DNA from: Paucibacter_B soli | GTDB taxonomy: Bacteria; Pseudomonadota; Gammaproteobacteria; Burkholderiales; Burkholderiaceae_C | Direction: 5' to 3' | Assembly: GCF_037482845.1 (NCBI RefSeq) | Contig: NZ_JBBHJW010000006.1 | Location: 124,001 to 188,000 of the forward strand | DNA length: 64,000 nt | In this document: positions 15,149 to 25,595 of the stretch, one piece after another | Layout: each line of letters begins with the position of its first letter | Numbering within the stretch: position 1 is the stretch's first letter | Position numbers and translations under genes: made by a program | Notes under the pieces: generated by a model | Seen by the model: only the letters and a program-made list of their open reading frames with translations | What the model was told of the DNA's origin: nothing | Database searches by the model: none

Positions 15149-17029
15149 TTAGCTGCTGCTGCCGCTTGCCGGGGCGAGTCTGCCGGCAAGCAGATCCGCA
15201 TCGAGCACCTCGATGGCATGCTCGTAGCCCAGCCTCACCAACTCATCGAAACGGCTCCACTGCAGCATGCCGATGCGCTGCAGCGGCGGGTTGAAATAGA
15301 GGTCGATCTGCTTGCGCACCTGACGCTGGCGCGAGGTGCTGTAGAGCACGGTCACGTTCATCAGCAGGGCCGACAGGTCGGGCAGGCGATAGCGGCGCTT
15401 GGCGCGCGGGCGCAGCTTGTCGCGCAGCAGCGCCAGACTGCCCGGCACCTCGTCCATCTCGAAGCGTCGTGGCTTGTTGCTGCCGAGGTCCACGCCTATC
15501 ACCCGCCCAATGCCCCAGCGCCCACGCATCACGTCGGCGGGCAGGTTGTTGAAGGTGCCACCGTCGCACAGCAGATCGCCATTGAGGATGACGGGCGGCA
15601 GCGCGCCGGGGATCGCCACGCTGGCCAGCAGAGACTTGGCGAGCGAGCCTTCGTCCAGCAGCTGTTCGCGCGCCTGCGAATAGTTGGATGCGATGCAGAA
15701 AAAGTTCTTCCAGAGATCTTCGATCTGCGCGGCATGGCCGGTGAGCGTCTGGATGGAACCCTCGACCACACGGCGCAGGCGCCGTCCGCGTATCAGGGAA
15801 ATCACCGGCAGCCAGTTGAAGTCGCCCGTGGGGTTGATGGCAAAAGCGCGCCTGGCCGTGGCCGTGGTCAGCTCCAGGGGCCTGTCCATGCCGACCAGCG
15901 CCGCCATCACCGCACCGATGCTGGTGCCGCCTACCAGGTCCACCTCGACGTTCTTCTCCAGCAGGGCGCGGTAGATCCCGATATGTGCCAGGCCGCGCGC
16001 GCCGCCGCCGGCCAACACCAGGCCGACGCCGTTGCGGCTGACCAGGCGTGCCAGGCGCGCCATGTCGCGCGGCAAGGCCGGGCGGATATGCACATGGTCG
16101 GCAAGGGGCCGGCGCGCCAGCCAGGCCTGCGTGCCGCTGGGCGAGAGGCGACCCTCGGGATGCAGCAGGACCAGGATTTCGGTGGCGTCGGTGCGCGGTG
16201 GCCGGCTGATCAGGCATTGGGTCTCAATGGCGTGCAGCCGCACCGGCTGGTCGGCGTCGGCCAGCAGCAGCAGCTCGTCGCAGTGCCGGCAGCAGCGCTC
16301 GGTCCACGGCGTGGATTCGCTGTCGCTGATCAGCAGCACGAAGTCGTTCTCAGACTCGATCTGGTCCAGATGCACCGCAATGCGGCGCGTGGCCTCAGCA
16401 TCCTCGCGCGGCCGCTCACAAATGCTCGGGTCGTTCAGGTCGGCGCCTATGCTCTGCGCCGATACCACCGATACGCGCCCCATGCTGCCGAGATGCCTTG
16501 CCAGCTCTGCCGCGAAGCCGGACGCGTCGACCTGGGCCGTGATCGGCAGCAAGCCGATGGTGACCGGCTTGTCTGGCAGCGAACGCGAGCCCTCGGTCTT
16601 GAGTCTGTGAATGATCTGTCGGGTCAGGGCGATCGAGATCTGCCCGCTGATGGCCAGCAGCTGTTTGAATCTGTCCTTGGCCAGGCGCACCAGCACCGAA
16701 TCACGGATGGCCACCAGGCTGGCCGAGCGGGGCTCGTCGGTGAACAGGCTCATTTCGCCAACAATCTGGCCGCGCCCGATTTCGCGCACCGCCCGCGTAT
16801 CGCCAAACTCGTTCGTGATGTAGGTGCGCAGGCGGCCGCTCAAGAGCAAATACAGGGCGTCGCCCCTGTCGCCCTGGTTCATCAAGGCCTGACCGGCCGG
16901 GACCTCCACCCATTCCAGATACTCCAGCAGCACTTCCACGGCCTGAGGATCGGTGTCTCCGAGCAGCTCCGGCAGATGGCGGCGTAGCAGGGCGTCAAGG
17001 TGATTGGGGTGCTCGATGAGGTCTGGCAT
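15149..17029 (-). CDS. Cyclic-nucleotide-binding patatin-like phospholipase (NTE/RssA type)
   Basis: 626 residues from ATG 17029 (MPDLIEHPNH); the frame is open further upstream, but that part runs into the divergent gene. Residues ~35-150 are a cNMP-binding domain whose phosphate cassette GEMSLFTDEPRSAS keeps the Glu and Arg that hold the cyclic phosphate. A middle region (~155-330) follows. The patatin domain starts near 340 with VLAGGGARGLAHIG (oxyanion hole), GGTSIGA (nucleophile Ser) and DGGTFNNLP (catalytic Asp). This is the neuropathy-target-esterase layout: membrane lipid hydrolysis that a bound nucleotide may control. It is the first gene of a three-gene leftward operon whose last gene encodes a cyclase homologue. 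A 94-base divergent promoter gap separates it from the Lon-like gene. Confidence 0.87.
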   Translation of the reverse strand: MPDLIEHPNHLDALLRRHLPELLGDTDPQAVEVLLEYLEWVEVPAGQALMNQGDRGDALYLLLSGRLRTYITNEFGDTRAVREIGRGQIVGEMSLFTDEPRSASLVAIRDSVLVRLAKDRFKQLLAISGQISIALTRQIIHRLKTEGSRSLPDKPVTIGLLPITAQVDASGFAAELARHLGSMGRVSVVSAQSIGADLNDPSICERPREDAEATRRIAVHLDQIESENDFVLLISDSESTPWTERCCRHCDELLLLADADQPVRLHAIETQCLISRPPRTDATEILVLLHPEGRLSPSGTQAWLARRPLADHVHIRPALPRDMARLARLVSRNGVGLVLAGGGARGLAHIGIYRALLEKNVEVDLVGGTSIGAVMAALVGMDRPLELTTATARRAFAINPTGDFNWLPVISLIRGRRLRRVVEGSIQTLTGHAAQIEDLWKNFFCIASNYSQAREQLLDEGSLAKSLLASVAIPGALPPVILNGDLLCDGGTFNNLPADVMRGRWGIGRVIGVDLGSNKPRRFEMDEVPGSLALLRDKLRPRAKRRYRLPDLSALLMNVTVLYSTSRQRQVRKQIDLYFNPPLQRIGMLQWSRFDELVRLGYEHAIEVLDADLLAGRLAPASGSSS

Positions 17030-17123
17030 AACGCGCCTGGCGTACAGGCTCTTGAAGGCTGCACATATTGACACAGAATTTGCGCGGCGCTGTCCCTGTT
17101 CGGCGCGGCGCACAATCAGCGCC

Positions 17124-19565
17124 ATGAGTAGCGCAAGAGAACTCTCCGCCGCCGAGCTGCGGCTCACGGTGGACCCGGCCTCGCTGGGCTTTGCCGATAC
17201 CTCCGAACTGCTGGACCAGCCCCTGACCTGGATAGGCCAGGAGCGCGCCGAACAGGCGGCGCGCTTCGGCCTGCGCATGCAGCAGCCCGACTACCACCTG
17301 TTTGTGCTGGGCGAGGTGGGCAGCGGCCGCAGCTCGCTGCTGCTGGAGATGATGAAGCAGGAGGCCTTGCTGCGCCCGGTGCCGCCCGACCTCTGCTATC
17401 TGCACAACTTCGAGCAGCCCGAGCATCCGCTCGCCCTGCGCCTGCCGGCCGGCGAGGGGCGCTTGCTGCGCCAGCTGATGGCCGACTTCGCCAAGACCCT
17501 GCAGAGCGAGATTCCCAAGCGTCTGATGGACGCCGATGTGCGCGCCGGCTGCGAGCGCCTGGAGAGCGCATACAAGGCCGAGGAGTCGGCCGCCTATGCC
17601 GAGCTAACGGCCTATGCGGAGGCGCGCAACTTCGGGCTTATGCGCGATCAGGGCCGCATGGTGTTCACCCAGCGCGACGAGGCGGGCGAGCCGCTCAGCG
17701 CCGCCAAGGCGATGACGCTGACGCCGGCGCAGCGCGCCGCCTGCGATGCCGCCGAGGAAGAGTTGCGCAGGCAGATCGGCCGTTTTCTGGAGCTCACCCG
17801 CGCCAAGGAACTGCTGATGCTTGAGCAGCTGGCGGCGCTGCGGCGCCAGCTGCTCAAGCCCATGCTGGACCATGCGCTGCAGCAGATCCGCAATCGCCTG
17901 CGCAAGCAGATCAAGGATGCCGTCAAGCTGGGGCTTTATCTGGAGGGCGCGCAGCAGGAGGTGCTGGACAGCCTGGCACTGTTCCAGCCCAGCGAGGAAG
18001 CCGACGAGGCCCGCGCCGCCGCCTTGGCCGAGCTGCTGGCGCGGCTGCGCGTCAACCTGGTGGTGGACCACCATGGCAGCAGCGGCGCGCCGGTCATCAG
18101 CGACGACAACCCGGTGTTTCGCTCGCTGTTCGGCAGCATCGAGGTCGAGGCCGAGCGCGATGTGCTGCTGACCGACTTCTCACGCATCCGCGCCGGCAGC
18201 CTGCTGAAGGCGCATGGCGGCTTTCTGATGCTGCACCTGCGCGACCTGCTCAGCGACGAGGCGGTGTGGGAGAAGCTGCGCCGCTTCCTGCGCAGCGGGC
18301 GTTTGCAGATCGAGGAGCCCGGCATGGCGCTGGCGCCGATCAGCGCGGTCTCGCTGCAGCCCGAGCCGGTGGACGTCGACGTCAAGCTGGTGCTGATCGC
18401 CTCGGTGGAGGACTACTACCTGGTGCAGGAGGGCGACCCCGAGGTGGCGCGGCGCTTGCGCTGCAAGGTCGATTTCGCCGAGAGCTTTGCCGCCACCCCC
18501 GAGGTGCGGCGCGCCACCGCCGTGTTCGTGGCGCACAGCTGCCGCAAGCTGGGCCTGCCGCATTTCAGCGCGCCGGCGGTGGCGGCGCTGATCGAGCAGA
18601 CGCACCGCGAGGCCGAGGACCAGGCACGCCAGAGCGCCATCTTCGCGCACAGCGCCGGCCTGCTGGCGGAAGCCGCGGCGGTGGCCTGCGCGCGCGGCGC
18701 GGCCTTGGTGGAGGCCGACGATGTGCAGGCGGCGCTGGCGGCGCGCCAGCACCGGCACGACTACCCCGAGCAGCGTCTGCAGGAATCGATCACCGATGGC
18801 GAGCGCCTGCTGGCGGTGGCGGGAGAGCGCGTCGGCCAGCTCAACGGCCTCACGGTGGTGGACTTGGGCGACTACCAGTTCGGCTTTCCGGTGCGCGTCA
18901 CCGCCTCCACCCATGCGGGCGAGGAGGGCTTGCTGAACATCGAGCGCGAGGTCGAGATGTCGGGCCCCATTCACGACAAGGGCGTGCTGATACTGCACAG
19001 CCACCTGGCCGGGCTGTTCGCGCATATCGCGCCGCTGGCGCTGAACGCCGCGGTGGTGTTCGAGCAGGAGTACAACGGCGTGGAGGGCGACTCGGCCTCC
19101 TGCGCCGAGTTCTATGCCCTGCTTTCCAGCCTGGCGCGCCTGCCGCTGCGCCAGGGCATTGCGGTGACCGGCGCGCTCAACCAGCATGGCGAGATGCTGC
19201 CGGTGGGCGGCATCAACGAGAAGATCGAGGGCTTTTTCCGCAGCTGCGAGCTGCTGGGCCTGGATGGCCAGCAGGGCGTGCTGATACCGCGCCGCAACTG
19301 CCGCCATCTGATGCTGGCGCCGCGCCTGGTGCAGGCGGTGGCCGAGGGGCGCTTCCACATCTATACCGCCGAGCTCGCCAGCGAGGGCATGGAGCTGCTC
19401 AGCGGCCTGCCGTTCGGCAATATGGGGCCGCATGGCTATGCACCCGACAGCGTGCTGGGCCGGGCGCAGAAGACCTTGCAGGACTATCGCCGTGCCTGCG
19501 AGCCGCCCACCCGTGCCGCGACCAGGCCGCTGCGCGCGCGGCGTGGCCAGCAGGACCGGCGTTAG
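17124..19565 (+). CDS. Lon-like ATP-dependent protease (AAA_32 / S16 family)
   Basis: 813 residues from ATG 17124. The N-terminal ATPase part has P-loop GEVGSGRSS (Arg in place of the usual Lys) at about residues 61-69, followed by a long helical insertion (~130-300) and the rest of an AAA module. The C-terminal S16 protease domain shows the catalytic Ser in VEGDSASCAEF and the catalytic Lys in GGINEKIEGFF, in the spacing of Lon. It lacks the Lon substrate-binding N-domain, so it belongs to the LonB/YcbZ-like group. Energy-dependent protein degradation in the cytoplasm is the likely role. Its stop overlaps the convergent lipase stop (19562-19565). Confidence 0.85.
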   Translation: MSSARELSAAELRLTVDPASLGFADTSELLDQPLTWIGQERAEQAARFGLRMQQPDYHLFVLGEVGSGRSSLLLEMMKQEALLRPVPPDLCYLHNFEQPEHPLALRLPAGEGRLLRQLMADFAKTLQSEIPKRLMDADVRAGCERLESAYKAEESAAYAELTAYAEARNFGLMRDQGRMVFTQRDEAGEPLSAAKAMTLTPAQRAACDAAEEELRRQIGRFLELTRAKELLMLEQLAALRRQLLKPMLDHALQQIRNRLRKQIKDAVKLGLYLEGAQQEVLDSLALFQPSEEADEARAAALAELLARLRVNLVVDHHGSSGAPVISDDNPVFRSLFGSIEVEAERDVLLTDFSRIRAGSLLKAHGGFLMLHLRDLLSDEAVWEKLRRFLRSGRLQIEEPGMALAPISAVSLQPEPVDVDVKLVLIASVEDYYLVQEGDPEVARRLRCKVDFAESFAATPEVRRATAVFVAHSCRKLGLPHFSAPAVAALIEQTHREAEDQARQSAIFAHSAGLLAEAAAVACARGAALVEADDVQAALAARQHRHDYPEQRLQESITDGERLLAVAGERVGQLNGLTVVDLGDYQFGFPVRVTASTHAGEEGLLNIEREVEMSGPIHDKGVLILHSHLAGLFAHIAPLALNAAVVFEQEYNGVEGDSASCAEFYALLSSLARLPLRQGIAVTGALNQHGEMLPVGGINEKIEGFFRSCELLGLDGQQGVLIPRRNCRHLMLAPRLVQAVAEGRFHIYTAELASEGMELLSGLPFGNMGPHGYAPDSVLGRAQKTLQDYRRACEPPTRAATRPLRARRGQQDRR

Positions 19566-20800
19566 GAAGAAAACCAGGCCCGCAATTGGCCTGTTACCGC
19601 GGGGGCGTTGAGCAGCTGCATATGGCCCATGCGGTAGAGGATGAGCTGGCGCGTGGGCGCGAAGTCCAGGCAGCGCGCCGCCTCGTCGTGCTGACCCAGG
19701 GCGCTGCGCAGCGGCACCAGGCCGTCGCCCAGCAGGCGGTCGGCCAGCAGGCCGCGCTGCGGCGCCAGGGTGGCGGCGATGGTGTAGCAGGCAATGCCTG
19801 CGGGCAGGGGCAGGTGCTGGCGCCGGTCGGGTTGGCGTCGGAAGCGATCGCGGCCCTGCCAGTCGGCATCCTGGACATGGCCATAGCGCAGGTCGGTGAT
19901 GCCGGCGCTGCGCAGCTGGCCCAGCCTGGCCAGCGGCCGCGACCAGGGCGTGCTGCCCAGCAGCACGTCGACCCAGTTGCCGGCGCGCTCCAGCGGCGCG
20001 CCATGGTGGGGGGTGCCGAGAAAGGCGATGCGCTGCACCAGCGCGGCCCAGGGCAGGCCGCTCGCCTGCGCGATTTGCAGCGCGCTGCGCAGTACCAGGC
20101 CGCCCATGCTGTGCACCACGCAGTCCAGCGCCTGCAGCGGCTGCGGCCAGGCGCGCAGCAGCCGGTCCAGCAGGGCGGCGAGTTCGCGGCCGTTCTGCGA
20201 GGTGTGCAGTCCCGTGTTGTAGCGCAGGTAGATGGGCGTGTAGCCCAGCGCGGCCAGGGCCTGGGCATGCTGTTCACCCCATTGCAGCTCGTTCATGCAC
20301 AGGCCGTGGATGAAGAGCAGGGGCTTGGCCGTCACCGGCCCGGCCGCCAGCACGGCGGGCAGGTTTTCCATCGTCAAGACCTGACCCTGGCAGCGCAGCG
20401 TCATCTCGAGGGCGAGCGGATTGCCGCTGGCGCGCAGCTGGTCGCCCATCACGCCGTTGAGCGCGGCCAGCACGGCGGCGCGCTCGGGGCTGTCGGGCCG
20501 GGACCGGTCGATGCGCTCGAACAGCGGCTGCAGCGCGCGCAGCGCGCCGTCCAGGCCCTTGCCCACCAGACCGTTGAGACCCTGCACGCAGCGGTAGACC
20601 AGGCCGGTGATGCCGCGCGCCTGCTCGGCAGCCCGACCACCCTGTGCGCCCATTGCGCCCGGTGCGCCCAGGGTCTGCCAGACCGATTGATGCACGCCTT
20701 CGGCGATGCGCACCACGCCGGCGGTGGCCTGGGTGGCGAGCTGGGCCGCCGCGCGCAGGTCGCTGGCGCGCAGGTGACGCAGCGGGTTCTTCTTAGTCAT
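19562..20800 (-). CDS. Alpha/beta hydrolase, lipase/esterase-like
   Basis: 412 residues from ATG 20800 (MTKKNPLRHL); the frame extends upstream but overlaps the GNAT gene, whose stop lies 8 bases into this one. The core has LLFIHGLCMNELQW (oxyanion loop), the nucleophile elbow VVHSMGGLVLRSAL (Ser of G/H-x-S-x-G), then GTPHHGAPLERAGNW and a conserved C-terminal GDGLVPLRSALG. This pattern is typical of triacylglycerol lipase/PGAP1-like esterases. There is no signal peptide, so a cytoplasmic or membrane-associated esterase is likely. The ~110 N-terminal residues before the fold are Ala/Arg-rich, of unknown role. Confidence 0.82.
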   Translation of the reverse strand: MTKKNPLRHLRASDLRAAAQLATQATAGVVRIAEGVHQSVWQTLGAPGAMGAQGGRAAEQARGITGLVYRCVQGLNGLVGKGLDGALRALQPLFERIDRSRPDSPERAAVLAALNGVMGDQLRASGNPLALEMTLRCQGQVLTMENLPAVLAAGPVTAKPLLFIHGLCMNELQWGEQHAQALAALGYTPIYLRYNTGLHTSQNGRELAALLDRLLRAWPQPLQALDCVVHSMGGLVLRSALQIAQASGLPWAALVQRIAFLGTPHHGAPLERAGNWVDVLLGSTPWSRPLARLGQLRSAGITDLRYGHVQDADWQGRDRFRRQPDRRQHLPLPAGIACYTIAATLAPQRGLLADRLLGDGLVPLRSALGQHDEAARCLDFAPTRQLILYRMGHMQLLNAPAVTGQLRAWFSS

Positions 20801-21263
20801 GACGGGCCTCGCGTTGCAGTTCGAAGCGCAGGTCGCCATTCGCGGTGTTGCCGGTGCAACGCCAGCCCAGGCGCCGGTAGAGGGCCTCGGCGCGCGTGCC
20901 GGCACCGGTGCTGAGCCACAGGGTCTGCAGGCCGCGCGCCCACAACCAGTCGCACATCTCGGTCAGCAGGCGGCGGCCATGGCCGCGCCCCTGGGCCTTG
21001 GGATGCACGAACAGGGCCCATAGGCAGCCGTCGTCGGCGTGCACGATGCCAAACGCCAGCAGGCGATGGCCAAATTCGTCGATCTCCTCGATCACCCATC
21101 CGCGGCCGCGCTCCTCGATGGCCTGGCGCACCTCCTCGTCGGCAATGATGCCGCGCGGGATGGTGTTCTCGGTGACGGCGTAGCGCAGCTCCCAGATCGC
21201 CGGGATGTCGGCGCGCAGGGCCTGACGCACAAGAGTCTTGATGGCGGGCATGGTGTGCATCAT
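20793..21263 (-). CDS. GNAT-family N-acetyltransferase
   Basis: 156 residues from ATG 21263 (ATGs at 21260 and 21251 are alternatives). The acetyl-CoA-binding motif A is LFVHPKAQGRGHGRRLLTEM, followed by STGAGTRAEALYRRLGWRCTG, the usual GNAT beta5-alpha4 end. The acceptor substrate cannot be predicted. It overlaps the lipase gene by 8 bases and follows the small unknown gene ending at 21285, so the three may form one leftward operon. Confidence 0.85.
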   Translation of the reverse strand: MMHTMPAIKTLVRQALRADIPAIWELRYAVTENTIPRGIIADEEVRQAIEERGRGWVIEEIDEFGHRLLAFGIVHADDGCLWALFVHPKAQGRGHGRRLLTEMCDWLWARGLQTLWLSTGAGTRAEALYRRLGWRCTGNTANGDLRFELQREARHD

Positions 21264-21284
21264 GCCCGAAGCATCAGCGCCTCA

Positions 21285-21701
21285 TCAGCGCGCCAGGCGC
21301 CAGCCCGCCTGCCAGAGTGCCTGCAAGGCCAGGGTCTGGGCCTGCTGCTTGAGCAGCTGCGGGCGCAGGCCGGCGCGCGCGGTCAGCGGCGCGCTCAGCC
21401 ACAAGGGGCCGGCATCGCGCTGCAGGCGGGGCTGGCCATGGCGGTCGGCGCGCAGCAGGGCGAGGCGCCAGCCATTGTTCAGGCCGCGCTGGCGGCTGTC
21501 GTCGGCCAGCACGCCCAGCCAGTCGTCGGCGGCAATGCGGTGCGCGGCGCGCAGGATCGCTTGCGGGCTGCAGGGGAAGGGTAGTTCGGCGACGCTGTCG
21601 CCCTGCGGGTTCAGCAGTTGGCGGGTCTGCGCTGCGCTGCCCGTCGGGGTGCCGCTGCGGGCGCGCGTCAGCAGGCGGTCAAAGCTGGCAAGTCCGTGCA
21701 T
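21285..21701 (-). CDS. Hypothetical protein behind a structured leader
   Basis: 138 residues from ATG 21701 (MHGLASFDRLL). I do not recognise the family. It is rich in Ala, Arg, Leu and Gln, with no signal peptide or membrane segment. Possibly conserved patches are LPFPCSPQAILRAAHRIAAD and DDWLGVLADD. The frame continues 23 codons upstream, but those would lie inside a strong hairpin. The best ribosome binding site, GGAG, sits in the 3' arm of that hairpin, 11 bases before the ATG. Composition and codon use agree with a real gene; function unknown. Confidence 0.55.
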   Translation of the reverse strand: MHGLASFDRLLTRARSGTPTGSAAQTRQLLNPQGDSVAELPFPCSPQAILRAAHRIAADDWLGVLADDSRQRGLNNGWRLALLRADRHGQPRLQRDAGPLWLSAPLTARAGLRPQLLKQQAQTLALQALWQAGWRLAR

Positions 21702-21706
21702 GAATG

Positions 21707-21765
21707 AAAAAGCTCCGAAGGCCCCAGGTGTCACCGGCGTTTGCCGGCCCGGGGCTGTTCGGAGC
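21707..21765 (-). promoter_or_regulatory. Leader hairpin with U-tract hiding a ribosome binding site
   Basis: Read leftward, the RNA can form a three-tier rod: GCTCCGAA with TTCGGAGC, GCCCC with GGGGC, and a tip CCGGC-AAAC-GCCGG, followed directly by five U (plus-strand A-tract 21707-21711). This has intrinsic-terminator form. The GGAG of its last arm is the only ribosome binding site for the 138-residue gene starting at 21701, so the stem could also block translation. It fits no riboswitch class I know. Confidence 0.55.
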
Positions 21766-21783
21766 CGCAACGCTTTAGCCGCA

Positions 21784-21812
21784 TTTGTAGTCCGCCCGCA
21801 AGTAGTTGGTAA
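21784..21812 (-). promoter_or_regulatory. Candidate sigma-70 promoter of the leader
   Basis: On the minus strand, TTACCA (complement of 21807-21812) and TACAAA (complement of 21784-21789) are separated by exactly 17 bases. Each matches the consensus at 4 of 6 positions. Transcription would start about 15-20 bases before the hairpin at 21707-21765. No other feature is seen in the surrounding 270-base gap except the palindrome near 21927. Confidence 0.4.
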
Positions 21813-21919
21813 ATCGGCGGCGAGGCGTCGTAAGGTGTCACGGCGCGTCAGGGGCGGATTCTAATCAAGCTCGCGCCTGCCTGTCACGCCAGAGACAAAC
21901 AAATCCACAAAACGCTGCC

Positions 21920-21938
21920 TAGAATCGAACGATCGTTC
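21920..21938 (+). promoter_or_regulatory. -10 element and palindromic operator upstream of fadJ-like gene
   Basis: TAGAAT (21920-21925) is a good -10 hexamer. Two bases beyond its first A-rich half begins GAACGATCGTTC (21927-21938), a perfect 12-base palindrome 33 bases before the start codon. It covers the expected transcription start. The AACG-NN-CGTT form is typical of TetR-family operators, and TetR regulators sensing acyl-CoA often control beta-oxidation genes. No convincing -35 hexamer is present, suggesting an activator or a weak promoter. The identity of the regulator is unknown and no TetR gene lies in the window. Confidence 0.5.
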
Positions 21939-21971
21939 TTTTTTGCTGCTTGATTCACAAAGGGTTTTGCA

Positions 21972-24067
<2,096 letters not shown>

Positions 24068-24071
<4 letters not shown>

Positions 24072-25561
24072 GCCGCATGCCCATCATCAAGCGAATCCTG
24101 CTGGCGCTGCTCGCCGCATTGCTGTTGCTGCTGGCTGCCCTGGCCATCAACACCTGGCGCAAGGGCTCGCGCCAGATCGACGTGGCGCCGCTGCCGGTGC
24201 TGGCGGTGGACGAGGCCGGCGCGGCCCAGCGCCTGGCCGCGGCGATACGGCTGCGCACCATCGCCTCGCACGATCAGCCCGAGCTCAACCGCGATCAGTT
24301 CCTGGCCCTGCATGAGCAGCTGCAGCGCGACTATCCCAAGGCCCATGCGCTGATGCAGCGCGAGCTGATCGGCGGCCACAGCCTGCTGTATCGCTGGCAG
24401 GGCAGCGAGCCCCAAGCCGCGCCCATGCTGATGCTGGCGCACCAGGACGTGGTGCCGATCGCGCCGGGCACGGAGGCGAAGTGGAGCGAGCAGCCCTTCG
24501 CCGGCACGGTGAAGGACGGCTTTGTCTGGGGCCGCGGCGCCTGGGACAACAAGAGCAATCTGATCGCGCAGATGGAGGCCGTGGAGATGCTGGCCGCCAG
24601 CGGCTTCAGACCGCGCCGCACCATCTATCTGGCCTTCGGCGCCGACGAGGAAGTGGGCGGCCTGCATGGTGCGGCCGAGATCGCCAGGCTGCTGCAGCAG
24701 CGCGGCGTGAGGCTGGACTTCGTCATCGACGAGGGCCTGCTGATCACCGAGGGCATTCTGAAGGGCCTGGACAAGCCGGCGGCGCTGATCGGCATTGCCG
24801 AGAAGGGCTATCTGTCGGTGCAGCTGAAGGTGCCGGCCACGCCTGGGCATTCCAGTCTGCCGCCGCCCAAGGGAGAGAGCGCGATCGCGATGATGAGCGC
24901 CGCGCTCAAGCGCCTGGACGACGATCAGCTACCCGGCGGCGTGCGCGGCATCGCGCGCGAGATGTTCGACGTGATCGCACCCGAGATGCAGGGCTTCGGC
25001 CGCGTGGCTCTGTCCAATCTCTGGCTGTTCGGGCCGCTGGTGGCCAGGCAGCTGGAGCAGGGTGCGGCCACCAATGCCTTGATGCGCACCACCACCGCGC
25101 TGACCATCGTGCACGCCGGCAACAAGGACAATGTGCTGCCCGGCGAGGCCCAGGCCACGGTGAACTTCCGCCTGCTGCCAGGCGATACCCAGGCCCAGCT
25201 GCTGGCCCATGTGAAGGCCAGCCTGCCGCGGCAGGGCGCCGACAAATTCGAACTCAGCACCCTGCCGGGTTCGTCCGAGCCCTCGCCCGTCTCGCCCACC
25301 GACAGCGCGGCCTACCAACGCGTGGCCACCACACTGCGCGAGGTCTTCCCGGGCACCTTGGTGGCGCCAGGCTTGATGACCGGCGCCACCGATTCGCGCC
25401 ACTTCGCCGCCATCTCCGATCACATCTTCAGGTTCTCGCCGGTGCGCGCCAAGCCCGAGGATCTGAGCCGCTTTCACGGCACGAACGAACGCATGGCCAG
25501 CGCCAACCTGGCCGAAATGATCCGCTTCTATCACCGCCTGGTGAGCGAAGCCGCCAAGTGA
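24068..25561 (+). CDS. Membrane-anchored M20 metallopeptidase / N-acyl amino acid hydrolase
   Basis: 497 residues from GTG 24068 (overlapping the fadJ stop), or 494 from ATG 24077. One N-terminal hydrophobic helix (LLALLAALLLLLAALAI) suggests inner-membrane anchoring with a periplasmic catalytic domain. The M20 zinc site is complete: LAHQDVVP (first His/Asp), WGRGAWDNKSN (bridging Asp), FGADEEVGG (catalytic and metal Glu) and C-terminal HGTNER (last His). It is close in layout to PM20D1/carboxypeptidase S enzymes, which cleave N-fatty-acyl amino acids and small peptides. Its place in a beta-oxidation operon makes acyl-amino acid hydrolysis an attractive guess. Confidence 0.83.
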
Positions 25562-25595
25562 CCACCAGCATCCCCGCATTCAAGGAGCTAGCAGC

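Noticed and set aside
17051..17068. Possible heat-shock (sigma-32) promoter before the Lon-like gene
   Set aside because: CTTGAA is present but the only CCCAT-like sequence lies about 4 bases away, far from the needed 11-16 base spacing.
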